A stretch of 64,000 nucleotides of DNA from 66-474 sp040255405 (GCA_040255405.1 JBDZUX010000004.1:1-64000); one strand, 5' to 3'; counted from the first letter of the stretch, positions 6,506 to 16,657 are shown. Notes: generated by a model from the sequence alone, not told the origin. Program-made: numbers and translations.

Positions 6506-9196
6506 TTGAACCGACCCTTGGCCATCGACGTGCGCCCGCGGCATGCGGGCGCCATGGTGTCGGCGTTGCTGCTGGCCTTGCTGGTGGCGGCGCTGAACTT
6601 CGCGTTGTGGGCGGTGGCGGACCGGCCGACCCAGGTGGTGCCGTGGAACGGGCAGGTGGCGGGCTTCGCCTATAGCCCGTTCCAGCGTTACCAGAGCCCC
6701 CTGGCCGGCAATTTCCCGAGCGATGCCGAGGTCGCCGGCGACCTCGCGTTGATGGCCAAGCACACCCAGCGGGTGCGCGTGTATTCGGTGCTGCAGTATC
6801 CGGAAATCCCGCGGCTCGCGATGAATGAGCACCTGGATGTGATGGCCGGCGCGTGGCTGGACCGGCGTGACGGCAACAACGAAAGGGAGATCGCGGCGCT
6901 GATCGCGCAGGCGCGACGCTGGCCCGACATCAAGCGGATCGAGGTCGGCAACGAGGTGCTGCTGCGCACCGACATGAAGCCGGAAAAACTGATGGCGTAC
7001 ATCGACCGCGTGCGCGCCGCGGTCCACCAGCCGGTGTCCACCGCCGAACCGTGGCACATCTGGGAGAAATATCCCGAGCTCGCGCAGCACGTGGACTTCA
7101 TCACCGTGCACCTGCTGCCGTACTGGGAGGGCGTGCCGCGCAAGGATGCGGTCGGCGACGTGCTGATGCGCTACCAGCGCCTGCAGCAACTGTTCCCGAC
7201 CAAGCACATCGTGATCGGCGAGGTCGGCTGGCCGTCCAACGGCGACCGCTTCGAATTCGCCAAGCCGTCCACGGCCAACCAGGCGATCTTCCTGAAGGAA
7301 TGGTTCCAGGTCGCGCGCGAGCGGCACATCGACTACTACATCATGGAAGCCATCGACCAGCCGTGGAAGGAAGGCCTGGGCGAAGGCCGCACCGGCGCGT
7401 ACTGGGGCGTGTTCAACGCGGACCGCCAGCTCAAGTTCCCGCTGACCGGGCCGGTGCTGGAGGATGCGACGTGGCCGTGGAAGGCGCTGGCTTCCGGATT
7501 GCTGGCGCTGATTCCGATGTTCTGGTTCGCGTGGAAATTCGCGCGCTTCAAACTGGTGGGCCGCTTCGTGTACCTGTGCCTGGTCCAGCTCGCGGCCGGA
7601 CTGATCGTGTGGTCGGCGACGGTACCGTTCCAGTTCTACCTGGATGTCGTCGACTGGGGCATGCTGATCGTGCTGTTCCCGGCCCAGCTCGCGATCCTCG
7701 CGATCCTGCTGATCAACGGCTTCGAGTTCGTCGAGGTGTTGTGGCGCAAGAAGTGGCTGCGCCATTTCGGGTTGCTGAAGCCCGATCCGCCTGGAGCACA
7801 GCCGTTCGTGTCGATCCACCTCGCCTGCTACAACGAGCCGCCGGACATGGTGATCGCCACGCTCGATTCGCTGGCCGAACTCGACTACGCGAACTTCGAA
7901 GTATTGGTGATCGACAACAACACCAAGGACGAAGCCGTCTGGAGACCGCTGGAGGCGTATTGCGAAAAACTCGGCGAACGCTTCCGCTTCTTCCATCTCG
8001 ATCCGTGGCCCGGCTTCAAGGCCGGCGCGCTGAACTACGGCCTGAAGCAGACCGACCCGCGCGCCGACATCATCGCGGTGGTCGATGCCGACTACGTGGT
8101 GCGGCGGGAATGGCTGTCCTCGCTGACGGGCTATTTCAGCAACCGCAACGTCGCGGTGGTGCAATGCCCGCAGGCGCACCGCGACTACATGGGCAACGCG
8201 TTCCGGCGCATGACCAACTGGGAGTTCGACGGCTTCTTCCGCATCGGCATGCACCACCGCAACGAGCGCAACGCAATCATCCAGCACGGCACCATGACCA
8301 TGGTGCGGCGCGTGGCGCTGGAAGGCACCGGCAGCTGGTCGGAATGGACGATCTGCGAAGACGCCGAACTCGGCCTGCGCCTGATGCACGCGGGCTACGA
8401 CACGATCTACGTCGACGAACTGATGGGCCGGGGCCTCACCCCCGCCGACTTCCGCGCCTACAAGAGCCAGCGTTACCGCTGGGCCTTCGGCGCGATGCAG
8501 ATATTGAAAGGGCGCTGGAACTGGATGGTGCACAAGGGCCCACTGACCGGTGGCCAGCGCTTCCACTTCCTCACCGGCTGGTTCTCGTGGTTTGCCGATG
8601 CGCTGCACATGGTGTTCACGCTGATGGCGCTGGGCTGGACGGCGGGCATGCTGTTGGCGCCGACGATCTTCAGCCTGCCGATGCAGTTGTTCCTGATTCC
8701 GGTGATGGGGTTCTTCGTCACCAAGGCCGTGTTCGGCATCGTGCTGTACCGCGCGCGCGTGCCATGCGGTTGGCGCGACGCGTTGATGGCGTCGATCGCC
8801 AGCATGGGTCTGTCGCACGCAATTGCGCGCGGCATCTGGATGGGCCTGATCAAGCAGAAGACGGCGTTCATCCGCACGGCCAAGAGCCGGCGCCTCGGTG
8901 GCGGCGCCGCGGGCGCGCTCGGACCCGTGCGCGAGGAATTCCTGATGTCGATCGCGCTGATCCTCGCGATCGTCGGGATGGGACTCAACTTCGGCTCGCG
9001 CTACATCGAAGGCGAGTTGTGGATGGTGATTCTGTTCGCGCAGGCGATTCCGTACCTTTCCGCGCTGGTCGGCGCGCTGGTCGCCCACTACTCGCGCGAG
9101 CACCCGGTCGAATCGGCACAGGCGCAACCGGCGTCCTCGCGCGCGACACGCATCGAGAGCGCCGAGGCCATCGAGGCCCGCACCGCAGCCACGTGA
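6506..9196 (+). CDS. Membrane-bound GH17-GT2 fusion, NdvB-like beta-1,3-glucan synthase
   Basis: An 896-residue inner-membrane protein. Residues 16-40 are a membrane anchor. Residues 45-310 form a GH17 domain with its acid/base Glu in VGNEVLL (about 148) and nucleophile Glu in IGEVGWPS (about 238). Three membrane helices follow, then a family 2 glycosyltransferase (about 430-680) with VDADY, CEDAELG and QRYRW motifs for processive synthesis, and further membrane helices to about 870. This layout matches NdvB-type proteins of Pseudomonas and rhizobia, in which GT2 makes a beta-glucan in the membrane and GH17 remodels it as a transglycosylase in the periplasm. The start TTG at 6506 is uncertain; ATG at 6554 opens directly into the anchor. 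Role: periplasmic or exported beta-glucan. Confidence 0.88.
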   Translation: MNRPLAIDVRPRHAGAMVSALLLALLVAALNFALWAVADRPTQVVPWNGQVAGFAYSPFQRYQSPLAGNFPSDAEVAGDLALMAKHTQRVRVYSVLQYPEIPRLAMNEHLDVMAGAWLDRRDGNNEREIAALIAQARRWPDIKRIEVGNEVLLRTDMKPEKLMAYIDRVRAAVHQPVSTAEPWHIWEKYPELAQHVDFITVHLLPYWEGVPRKDAVGDVLMRYQRLQQLFPTKHIVIGEVGWPSNGDRFEFAKPSTANQAIFLKEWFQVARERHIDYYIMEAIDQPWKEGLGEGRTGAYWGVFNADRQLKFPLTGPVLEDATWPWKALASGLLALIPMFWFAWKFARFKLVGRFVYLCLVQLAAGLIVWSATVPFQFYLDVVDWGMLIVLFPAQLAILAILLINGFEFVEVLWRKKWLRHFGLLKPDPPGAQPFVSIHLACYNEPPDMVIATLDSLAELDYANFEVLVIDNNTKDEAVWRPLEAYCEKLGERFRFFHLDPWPGFKAGALNYGLKQTDPRADIIAVVDADYVVRREWLSSLTGYFSNRNVAVVQCPQAHRDYMGNAFRRMTNWEFDGFFRIGMHHRNERNAIIQHGTMTMVRRVALEGTGSWSEWTICEDAELGLRLMHAGYDTIYVDELMGRGLTPADFRAYKSQRYRWAFGAMQILKGRWNWMVHKGPLTGGQRFHFLTGWFSWFADALHMVFTLMALGWTAGMLLAPTIFSLPMQLFLIPVMGFFVTKAVFGIVLYRARVPCGWRDALMASIASMGLSHAIARGIWMGLIKQKTAFIRTAKSRRLGGGAAGALGPVREEFLMSIALILAIVGMGLNFGSRYIEGELWMVILFAQAIPYLSALVGALVAHYSREHPVESAQAQPASSRATRIESAEAIEARTAAT

Positions 9197-9289
9197 AACA
9201 TGGACGTGCTCGTGCGACGAATCCGCACAGGGATCTTGGCGCGATACGCGCATCGATTCGGGCTTGGGCTCATCGAACAGTTTGGCTTG

Positions 9290-9453
9290 TCATTCCGGCG
9301 AAGGCCGGAATCCATTGCTTTCCTTCCTTCGCTTGCGGAGGAAGATGCCCTCAGGGCGGATGGGGGAAAACTTGCGAAGGCTGGTTTTGGCGAAGCGATG
9401 GCGTTGGGCTTCCTGCGGACGAAGCCCGTGGTCAGCCCAACCTACGCGCTTGG
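9290..9453. repeat. Cluster of palindromic repeats reaching into the tamA start
   Basis: Starts with a perfect hairpin ATTCCGGC-GAAG-GCCGGAAT (9292-9311). A segment resembling the repeat inside hrpA at 29435-29508 (…AGGGCGGATGG…CTTGCG) follows. It ends with GTTGGGCTTC…GTCAGCCCAAC and the 17-mer CCAACCTACGCGCTTGG (9437-9453), which recurs inverted at 24085-24101. The end lies inside the probable signal-peptide codons of tamA. Confidence 0.65.
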
Positions 9454-11218
9454 CAGATCCTGGGCGCAATGCGCGTGTGCACTAGCCGCGCTGATGGCGC
9501 TCGCCACCGCGCCCGGAGTGCGCGCCGACACGTTGAAGGTCACGGTCAGCGGCGTCGACAAGGACATGGCCGCCGCGGTGCGCGCGAACCTGACCGCGAG
9601 TCAATACGCCAACCGCAGCGACGTCAGCGCCACCCAGGCGCGCGTGTTCGCCGACGATGCCGCTGCGCAAGCCGCCGCCGCGCTGCAACCCTACGGTTAT
9701 TACAACGCCGAAGTCGCGAGCGACCTGCAGCACCAAGGCAGCCAGTGGACGTTGAACCTGCGGGTGACACCCGGGCCGCCGACCCTGGTCGCGAAACTCG
9801 ACCTGCAGATCCCCGACATCGCATTGAAGCTGGCGCCGGTGCGGCAGGCGGTGCGCGACTTCCATCCGAAAGCCGGCGAGCCGATGGTCGATGGCACCTA
9901 CGAAGGTTCCAAGGGCGCGATCGCGAGCGCCTTGCTGGAAACCGGCTGGCTGGACGCCAAGGCCACCCAGCACACAGTCGCGGTGACACGCGCCGACAAT
10001 CGCGCAGACATCCACCTGCATTACGACGTCGGCGAGCGCTACAAGCTTGGCGCGGTCACCTTCGAAGGTTCGCAGTTCGCGCCGGGTTTCCTGCAGCGCT
10101 ACGTGCCATGGGAAAGCGGTGACTGGTATTCGCAATCGAACCTTCTGGCGCTGCAACAGGCGCTCAACGACGCGGATTACTTTTCCATCGTGGACGTGTT
10201 GCCCGAGGTCGCGAAGGCGAAAGACCACGTGGTACCGGTCAAGGTCGAGGTTGCACCGGCCAGGCGCACGGTCTACAGCGCCGGCCTGTTCGTGGGCACC
10301 GACACCGGGCCCGGGGTGCGCGCCGGCGTCCGGCGGCGCTGGATCAATCGCCACGGGCACACACTCGACAACGAAGTCCTGATCGCGCAGCGGTTGAAGA
10401 CCGCGCAGGCCGTCTACGGTATTCCGCGCCCCGGCCACGACCACGCGAGCTTCAACCTCGGCATCGGCTACCGCGACGAGAACACGAAAACATCGAAATC
10501 GCGCACGTTCTCGATCGCCGCCAACGAGACCCGCGACTGGCACGGCTTCGTGCGTACCATCGGCGTGCACCTCCTCAGCGGCACGTTCACGGTCGGCAAC
10601 TCGCGCAGCAACGTGAACATTCCCGGCATCGAACGCGGCAGCAGCACGCTGGTGTATCCGGAGATCGGCCTCACGAAAAAGGTTGCGGACAATCCGCTGT
10701 TCGTCCGCGAGGGCTATTCGATCAACCTGATCGGACGCGCCGGCCCCGGCATCGACACGCGTTTCGCCCAGGCACTGGCGAACGTGGTGTGGATCCATGC
10801 GCTCGGCCGCGACAACCGCCTGATCCTGCGCGGCGACGCCGGCATCACCAGCGTGGAGGACTTCAGCAAACTGCCGCCGCAACTGCGTTTCTTTGCCGGC
10901 GGCGACCGCTCGATTCGCGGCTATGCGTACCAGGCGATCGGGCCACGCAACGGTTACGGGCTGGTGGTCGGCGGCAAGCGCCTGCTGGTCGGCAGCGCCA
11001 CGATCGAACACTACTTCACGCGTGACTGGGGCATGGCGGCGTTCGTCGATTCGGGTGATGCGTTCAACGGCAGCGATTTCCACGCGCGCACCGGCGCCGG
11101 CATCGGCCTGCGCTGGCGCTCGCCGGTCGGCATGGTGCGCGTGGACGTCGGCGTGCCGATCAACGATCCGTACTACCACGGTGCGCAATTGCACATCGTG
11201 ATCGGGCCCGACCTGTGA
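9398..11218 (+). CDS. tamA: Autotransporter assembly factor TamA (Omp85 family)
   Basis: An outer-membrane protein of about 606 residues: signal peptide, three POTRA-like domains (about residues 45-250) and a 16-strand Omp85 barrel. The barrel carries the lid-lock-like RFFAGGDRSIRGYAYQ segment, VVGGKRLLVGSATIEHYF and the C-terminal PVGMVRVDVGVPIND. With TamB it forms an envelope-spanning path for outer-membrane proteins or lipids. The frame is open to 9200, but the upstream codons are repeat sequence. Starts at 9398 (ATG) or 9428 (GTG) both give a signal peptide cleaved near GVRA-DT; 9398 is listed. Its TGA overlaps the tamB start by four bases. Confidence 0.9.
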   Translation: MALGFLRTKPVVSPTYALGRSWAQCACALAALMALATAPGVRADTLKVTVSGVDKDMAAAVRANLTASQYANRSDVSATQARVFADDAAAQAAAALQPYGYYNAEVASDLQHQGSQWTLNLRVTPGPPTLVAKLDLQIPDIALKLAPVRQAVRDFHPKAGEPMVDGTYEGSKGAIASALLETGWLDAKATQHTVAVTRADNRADIHLHYDVGERYKLGAVTFEGSQFAPGFLQRYVPWESGDWYSQSNLLALQQALNDADYFSIVDVLPEVAKAKDHVVPVKVEVAPARRTVYSAGLFVGTDTGPGVRAGVRRRWINRHGHTLDNEVLIAQRLKTAQAVYGIPRPGHDHASFNLGIGYRDENTKTSKSRTFSIAANETRDWHGFVRTIGVHLLSGTFTVGNSRSNVNIPGIERGSSTLVYPEIGLTKKVADNPLFVREGYSINLIGRAGPGIDTRFAQALANVVWIHALGRDNRLILRGDAGITSVEDFSKLPPQLRFFAGGDRSIRGYAYQAIGPRNGYGLVVGGKRLLVGSATIEHYFTRDWGMAAFVDSGDAFNGSDFHARTGAGIGLRWRSPVGMVRVDVGVPINDPYYHGAQLHIVIGPDL

Positions 11219-14200
11219 CGCGCCGGCGCAAGTGGCTGATCGGTATCGGCGCCGCGATCGCCGCGCTGATCGTGGTGCTGGTGGCGCTGCTGTTATGGGT
11301 GCTTTACACGCCGTCGGGCCTGCGCTTTGCGCTGGACCGCGGCGTCGCAATGATGGACGGCCAACTGGCGTACGCGGGTGCGAGTGGCACGCTGGCCGGC
11401 ACCACCACGATCGATGGCCTGCGTTGGCGCGACAAGACCGGCACCACGATAACGGTCGAGCACGCGTCGGTGGATCTGCGCCCGTGGGTGTTGCTTGGGC
11501 GCAAGCTTTCCATTGCCAAGGCCCGCATCGACGGCATCGCCGTCGACATCGCGCCGTCGCCACAACCGGAAAGCAAACCCACCGCCTTTTCGCTGGAACC
11601 ACCGCTCGCGATTTCGCTCAACAACGCCCTGCTGACCCGTATCGTGGTCAGGCAAAACGGCAAGCAGGCGTTCGCCGCCGACAGCCTTGCGATCGCGGGA
11701 CTGTGGAACAGCACGCAGGTGGTGATCCGGCAACTGGCGCTGCGCGCGCCCTCGGGGAGCGCCGAACTCGAAGGCATGCTGGCCGTCGCCAAGGGTCACG
11801 CCGGCCGCGGCACCGCGAAATTCGACTGGACCCTCGACGACATCCGCTATACGGGCACCGTCACCTCGCAATCCGACGGCAAGACCGCGCAGTTGCACGC
11901 GCGCATTTCCGCGCCGACCCGCATCGACGCGGACGTTTCACTGCAACTGGATGCTTCGCACCCATGGACACTCGCGCTCATCGCGCCGAAGTTCGATGCA
12001 CGCGCGCTGCCCATGCTGCCCGCGTCGCTGAAGACGCTCGCCCTGGACCTGCGCGGCACAGGCAATGCCAACGGCGGCAGGCTGGAAGGCAGCGTCGTCG
12101 TCAACGACACCACCTTGCTGCTCGACCCGGCGCAATTCCGTTACGACGGGAAGACCGTGACGCTCGATCCGCTGCGCCTGCGTTCGCCCCGGATCACGGG
12201 CGAGGCGATCGCGACCGGCACGGTGCATCTCGATACCACACCGCTGTCGTTTGCACTCGACGCGAAATGGAACGACGTGCAAGTGCCGACCGACCTGGCG
12301 GGCCAGCCGCTCGCGACGCACGGCGACGTCACGCTCGAAGGCAGCATCGACCACTACGCGATGAAAGGCGCGCTGGCGATCGGGTCGCCCGGACGCCTCG
12401 CCGACCTCACCATCGACCTTGCCGGCACGCCGAAGGCCATCGACCTGCACGCACTGAAACTCGTGCAAAAAAACGGCGGGCTGGACGCGAGCGGCACGCT
12501 CGGTCTGCAGCCGCAGGTGTCGTGGAAGCTGGATGCGGTGGCGAAACGGCTCGACCCCGGCGCAATCCTCGCCGGATGGCATGGCGCGATGGACTTCACG
12601 CTGGCCACCGAAGGCCGCATCTTGCCGCAGGGTCCCGAAGCCACGCTGAAACTCGACAACGTGGCCGGCAGCTTGCGCCAGCGCAGCATCGCGGGCAGCA
12701 AGGCCGACCTCGTGATCACGCCCGGCAATCTGCTGCAGGGTTCGCTGCTGCTGGTGGCTGGCCAGAGCCGCATCCATGCCGTCGGCCAGCACGGCAGGCA
12801 GACCGACGCGACCGTCACCCTGGACGTCGCTTCGCTCGGCGACTGGATGCCGGATGCATCCGGCAGGCTGCGTGGCCAGTTCACCATCGAGGGCGCGTGG
12901 CCGAAACTGGCGGTTACCGGGCAATTGAGCGGGAACAGCTTGCGCGTCGCCGCCCAGGGCGTGGATTCGCTGCAACTCACCGCGTCGATTCCCGACGTGT
13001 CCAGGCCGGGCGGCGATCTTGGTCTGGTGCTGCACGGCTTGCACGCCGCGGCCCTCGATTTCGAAACGGTGGAAGTGAAAGGCAGCGGCAACGCAGCCTC
13101 GCACGATCTGCATCTCGATGCGCGCGGCCCGCAACTCAGCACTGCACTGGCCCTGCACGGCAGATGGGACGCGAAAGCCAAGCGCTGGACCGGCACACTG
13201 AGCGACATCCGGCTGGTGCCGCAAGGCCTGCCTGCGTGGCATCAGCAGCGGCCGAGCACGATCGCCTGGCAGGACGGCACGATGACGCTGTCGCAACTGT
13301 GCGTCACTTCCGGCGCGCCGCACTTTTGCGCATCGGCGGATCGCAACGCGAAGGGCGTGATCACCGCCCGCTACGATCTTCGCGCACTGCCGCTGCAACT
13401 GTTGGCGACGCTGGCGCCCGGCGCCAACCCGATGCAGGCCGCCGGCGAGCTGTCGGGTACGGGCCGGTTCACCGTCGGCGCCGGCAACGCCATCCATGGA
13501 CGCGGCAGTTTCGATGCGAGCGCCGGCAGCGTCGCGTATTTATCGAATCTCGAGCGTCCGTTGCTGGCCTGGTCGAGCATCGGCATCACCATCGACGCGA
13601 ATGGCGCGAATCAGCGCCTGCGTTTGGAAAGCACCTTGAACGACGGCGGCCATATCCGCGGCGCCATCACGGTGAGCGGCGCCGCGCGCGCGCTGCAGGG
13701 CACGCTGGATGCCGACATCCGCAATCTCGCGTTCCTCGAAGCGCTGTCGCCGGAAATCGCCAACGTGCGCGGCACGCTGGGTGGCAGCCTCGCGCTCTCG
13801 GGTACCCTCACCGCACCACAATTCCAGGGGCGCATCCAGACACAGGGCTTTTCGGCGGAACTGCCGCGCGCCGGCCTGAAACTGCACGACGGCACCTTCG
13901 GCATCGTCGGCAACGCGCAAGGCGAACTCGCCATCAACGGCCAGGTCGCCTCCGGCGGCGGCGTATTGCATGTCGACGGCAGCGTCGGCCTCGCGGCGAA
14001 TGCACCGCTGGGTTTGAACATCAAGGGTGACAACGTGCTGGTGGCGGACATCCCGGCGGCACATGTGGTGGCGTCGCCGGACCTGCACGTCACGCGCGCC
14101 GACGGCGTGTTCGCACTCACGGGCAGCGTCACGATTCCGAACGCGAAGGTCGCGGTGGAGAAGCTGCCGGGCGGCGGTCCCGCGAAAGCCTCACCGGACG

Positions 14201-14952
14201 TGGTGATCGTCGATCAACCCAAAGCGGCCGAGGTTGCGCCACTGGCGATGGATGCCGACATCCAGGTGAAACTCGGCGACAACGTGAAGGTGCAAGGCTA
14301 CGGACTCGACGGTACCGTGCACGGACAACTCGCGGTGCGCGTGCGCCCCGGCAGGACAGCCACCGGCCGTGGCGAGATCCGCGTCGCCGGCCAATACCAG
14401 GCTTACGGACAGGATCTATCGATCGAACGCGGACGCCTGCTCTTCGCCGGCACGCGGCTCGACAATCCGGGACTCGACATCCGTGCGGTGCGCAACATCC
14501 GCAGCCAGGACATCACGGTGGGCCTTGCCGTCCGCGGCACCGCGCAGCAGCCGATCCTCACGGTCTTCTCCGATCCCGCAATGGAACAGGCCGAGGCGCT
14601 TTCGTATCTCGTCACCGGCCGCCCGTTGAACGCGCTGAAGAGCGGCGAGAGCGACACCCTCAACACCGCGGCGCAGGCGCTCGGCGGGCTTGCCGGCGAC
14701 CGCGTGGCGAAATCCATCGGCGCGCGGCTCGGCCTGGAGGCCGGTGTATCCAGCAGCGAAGCGCTGGGCGGGTCCGCCTTCACCGCGGGCAAGTATCTTT
14801 CGCCGCGTCTGTTCCTGAGCTACGGCGTCGGCCTGTTCACACCAGGCCAGGTGATCATCCTGCGTTACACCTTGAATCGCTTCCTGCAGTTCGAAGCGGA
14901 GAACGCGACGACCGGCAATCGTGCCAGTCTCAATTACAAGATCGAAAAATAG
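11215..14952 (+). CDS. tamB: Translocation and assembly module protein TamB
   Basis: A 1245-residue AsmA-like/DUF490 protein: an N-terminal membrane anchor (about residues 8-28), a very long run of beta-strand repeats that forms a hydrophobic groove across the periplasm, and the conserved C-terminal DUF490 domain (about 900-1245) ending in FLQFEAENATTGNRASLNYKIEK. It starts with GTG, overlapping the tamA stop, so the two are co-translated. The pair assists assembly of outer-membrane proteins; TamB-like proteins are also implicated in phospholipid transport. Length is normal for the family. Confidence 0.92.
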   Translation: MTRRRKWLIGIGAAIAALIVVLVALLLWVLYTPSGLRFALDRGVAMMDGQLAYAGASGTLAGTTTIDGLRWRDKTGTTITVEHASVDLRPWVLLGRKLSIAKARIDGIAVDIAPSPQPESKPTAFSLEPPLAISLNNALLTRIVVRQNGKQAFAADSLAIAGLWNSTQVVIRQLALRAPSGSAELEGMLAVAKGHAGRGTAKFDWTLDDIRYTGTVTSQSDGKTAQLHARISAPTRIDADVSLQLDASHPWTLALIAPKFDARALPMLPASLKTLALDLRGTGNANGGRLEGSVVVNDTTLLLDPAQFRYDGKTVTLDPLRLRSPRITGEAIATGTVHLDTTPLSFALDAKWNDVQVPTDLAGQPLATHGDVTLEGSIDHYAMKGALAIGSPGRLADLTIDLAGTPKAIDLHALKLVQKNGGLDASGTLGLQPQVSWKLDAVAKRLDPGAILAGWHGAMDFTLATEGRILPQGPEATLKLDNVAGSLRQRSIAGSKADLVITPGNLLQGSLLLVAGQSRIHAVGQHGRQTDATVTLDVASLGDWMPDASGRLRGQFTIEGAWPKLAVTGQLSGNSLRVAAQGVDSLQLTASIPDVSRPGGDLGLVLHGLHAAALDFETVEVKGSGNAASHDLHLDARGPQLSTALALHGRWDAKAKRWTGTLSDIRLVPQGLPAWHQQRPSTIAWQDGTMTLSQLCVTSGAPHFCASADRNAKGVITARYDLRALPLQLLATLAPGANPMQAAGELSGTGRFTVGAGNAIHGRGSFDASAGSVAYLSNLERPLLAWSSIGITIDANGANQRLRLESTLNDGGHIRGAITVSGAARALQGTLDADIRNLAFLEALSPEIANVRGTLGGSLALSGTLTAPQFQGRIQTQGFSAELPRAGLKLHDGTFGIVGNAQGELAINGQVASGGGVLHVDGSVGLAANAPLGLNIKGDNVLVADIPAAHVVASPDLHVTRADGVFALTGSVTIPNAKVAVEKLPGGGPAKASPDVVIVDQPKAAEVAPLAMDADIQVKLGDNVKVQGYGLDGTVHGQLAVRVRPGRTATGRGEIRVAGQYQAYGQDLSIERGRLLFAGTRLDNPGLDIRAVRNIRSQDITVGLAVRGTAQQPILTVFSDPAMEQAEALSYLVTGRPLNALKSGESDTLNTAAQALGGLAGDRVAKSIGARLGLEAGVSSSEALGGSAFTAGKYLSPRLFLSYGVGLFTPGQVIILRYTLNRFLQFEAENATTGNRASLNYKIEK

Positions 14953-15063
14953 CCGGTGTGCTGCAAGCCGGGCGGCATCGAAGCGGGACGCCGTCCGCCA
15001 CGGGGCGCCCTCCATGCACACTGCTAGAGTGCGCGCTGGTTTGCCCCGCCGAGACGCACGCCC

Positions 15064-15924
15064 ATGGATCTACCCACCACGGACCAGACATCCGGCCCGC
15101 ATGGCGATGCATCCGCCGGCACCATGATGCCTGGCGCGCCGCCAGCCAAACGCCCGGGCGTGCGGAGCGCGCTGGGCACCGTCGCACTCTACTTCCTGCT
15201 GCAGTTCGGATTGAGCATCCTGGTCGGCGGGGTGATCGGGTTCGCGCTGGCGCTGAAGGCCGGCATCAATGCCGGGCTGCACCATCAGCGGCCGGACGTG
15301 AAGGCGATTGCGCAGATGATGCGCAGCAACCCCGACATGCCGATCGTCATCACCGTGATCACGATTGCGGCGGCGGCGGTGATCATGGCGCTGTTGATCC
15401 GCCGGTCATGGCCCGCGCAATGGTCGCGCGCGGAGCTTCCGGGGTTCGGATTCACCCAGCCCGTCAACAAGCTTTGCTTTCCCGGCGCGATCGTCCTGGG
15501 ATTCGTCGCACTGCTGCTGGGCGGTGCGATCACGCACCTGCTCGCCGGCCACCATCCGGTGCACCAGGACGTCGCGGTGATGGCCGGCAAGGTGTCGCCA
15601 GACATGCGCATTCTGCTCGCGCTGCTGGTGGTGTGCGTGGCGCCGTTCGTCGAGGAACTGGTGTTTCGCGGCGTGCTGCTCTCGGGCCTCGCCAGCCGCA
15701 TGCGCATCGGCTGGGCCATGCTGGTCAGTGCGATCGTATTCGGCTGCGTGCACCTGCCCGATTTCAAGTTCGCGTGGTATCCGGTGCCGGCGCTGATCCT
15801 GCTGGGCCTGGTGCTGGCGTGGCTGCGCGTGCGCACGCGTTCGCTGTGGCCGTCGATCATGCTGCACGCGGCCAACAATTTCTTCGCGGTACTCGGGTGG
15901 TTCCTGCTGACCAAGCCGCATTGA
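15064..15924 (+). CDS. CPBP-family intramembrane glutamic endopeptidase
   Basis: A 286-residue multi-span membrane protein. The catalytic EExxxR motif is visible as VEELVFRG near residue 198, followed by the second and third family motifs (IVFGCVHLPDF and MLHAANNF), whose His and Asn complete the active site. About eight hydrophobic segments are seen. The family resembles Rce1 prenyl-protein proteases; in bacteria the substrates are mostly unknown, and some members are bacteriocin immunity proteins. No bacteriocin gene is adjacent, so a housekeeping role is more likely. Confidence 0.88.
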   Translation: MDLPTTDQTSGPHGDASAGTMMPGAPPAKRPGVRSALGTVALYFLLQFGLSILVGGVIGFALALKAGINAGLHHQRPDVKAIAQMMRSNPDMPIVITVITIAAAAVIMALLIRRSWPAQWSRAELPGFGFTQPVNKLCFPGAIVLGFVALLLGGAITHLLAGHHPVHQDVAVMAGKVSPDMRILLALLVVCVAPFVEELVFRGVLLSGLASRMRIGWAMLVSAIVFGCVHLPDFKFAWYPVPALILLGLVLAWLRVRTRSLWPSIMLHAANNFFAVLGWFLLTKPH

Positions 15925-15946
15925 CGCGCACGGCGCCAGGCGTGCC

Positions 15947-16627
15947 TCAGCGCGACCGCCCACCCACTTCGTCGATGTGGTGCAGCAGGTCCGCCGGATC
16001 GTCGTAGACACGAAACGCACCGGCTTTCTGCAACTCTTCGGCGCCGTAGCCGCCCGACAACAAACCGACGCCCAATGTCCGCCCGCGCTGCGCCGCCAGC
16101 ATGTCCCAGATGCTGTCACCGATCACCAGCGCGTGGCCGATCTCCACACCCAGGCGTTCGGCGGCGGCCAGGAACAGATCCGGATCGGGCTTGGCATGGC
16201 GCACTTGATCGCGCGTCACCACCGGAACCCGCGCAGGATCGATGCCCAACGCGGCGAGATTGTGCGACGCCGTTTCCATGCGCCCGCTCGTGGCCACCGC
16301 CCATGGAATGCCCGCGGCGGTCAGGTGCTGCAGCAGTTCGCGGGCACCCGGGAGCGGCCGGATGTCGGATGACAGCCGCGCGTAGGCTTCGGCGTGGTGC
16401 CGGCGCAGGCGCTCCACGCGCGCCTCGGTGATGTCCAGCCCGGTTTCGCGCAGCAGGATGTTGGTGAACAACCCGCCGCTCATCCCGATCTTGCGGTGGA
16501 TGCGCCACACCGAAAGCTCGATGCCCTCGTGGTCCAGCGCGGATTTCCAGGCCAGCACATGCTGGTAAACGCTGTCGACCAGCGTACCGTCGAGGTCGAA
16601 CAGGAATGCCGTGGTGGGATGCGTCAT
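15947..16627 (-). CDS. HAD-superfamily hydrolase, phosphoglycolate phosphatase-like
   Basis: A 226-residue cytoplasmic phosphatase of the HAD superfamily. Motif I is FDLDGTLVDS (nucleophile Asp near residue 11), motif II ATSGR, motif III Lys in HAKPDPDLF and motif IV GDSIWDM, with a helical cap between motifs I and II. This is the beta-phosphoglucomutase/Gph type. The substrate cannot be told from sequence. It lies 30 bp downstream of ggt on the same strand. Confidence 0.88.
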   Translation of the reverse strand: MTHPTTAFLFDLDGTLVDSVYQHVLAWKSALDHEGIELSVWRIHRKIGMSGGLFTNILLRETGLDITEARVERLRRHHAEAYARLSSDIRPLPGARELLQHLTAAGIPWAVATSGRMETASHNLAALGIDPARVPVVTRDQVRHAKPDPDLFLAAAERLGVEIGHALVIGDSIWDMLAAQRGRTLGVGLLSGGYGAEELQKAGAFRVYDDPADLLHHIDEVGGRSR

Positions 16628-16657
16628 GTCGGACTCCCGTGTCGCGCGCAGCTCGAC

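Noticed and set aside
6461..11602. Very long open frames on the minus strand opposite the glucan synthase and tamA genes
   Set aside because: They are Arg/His/Gln-rich, without domains, and arise from high GC content opposite well-recognised genes.
15064..15924. CPBP protease as bacteriocin immunity protein
   Set aside because: No bacteriocin or leader peptide gene is next to it and the neighbours are housekeeping genes.
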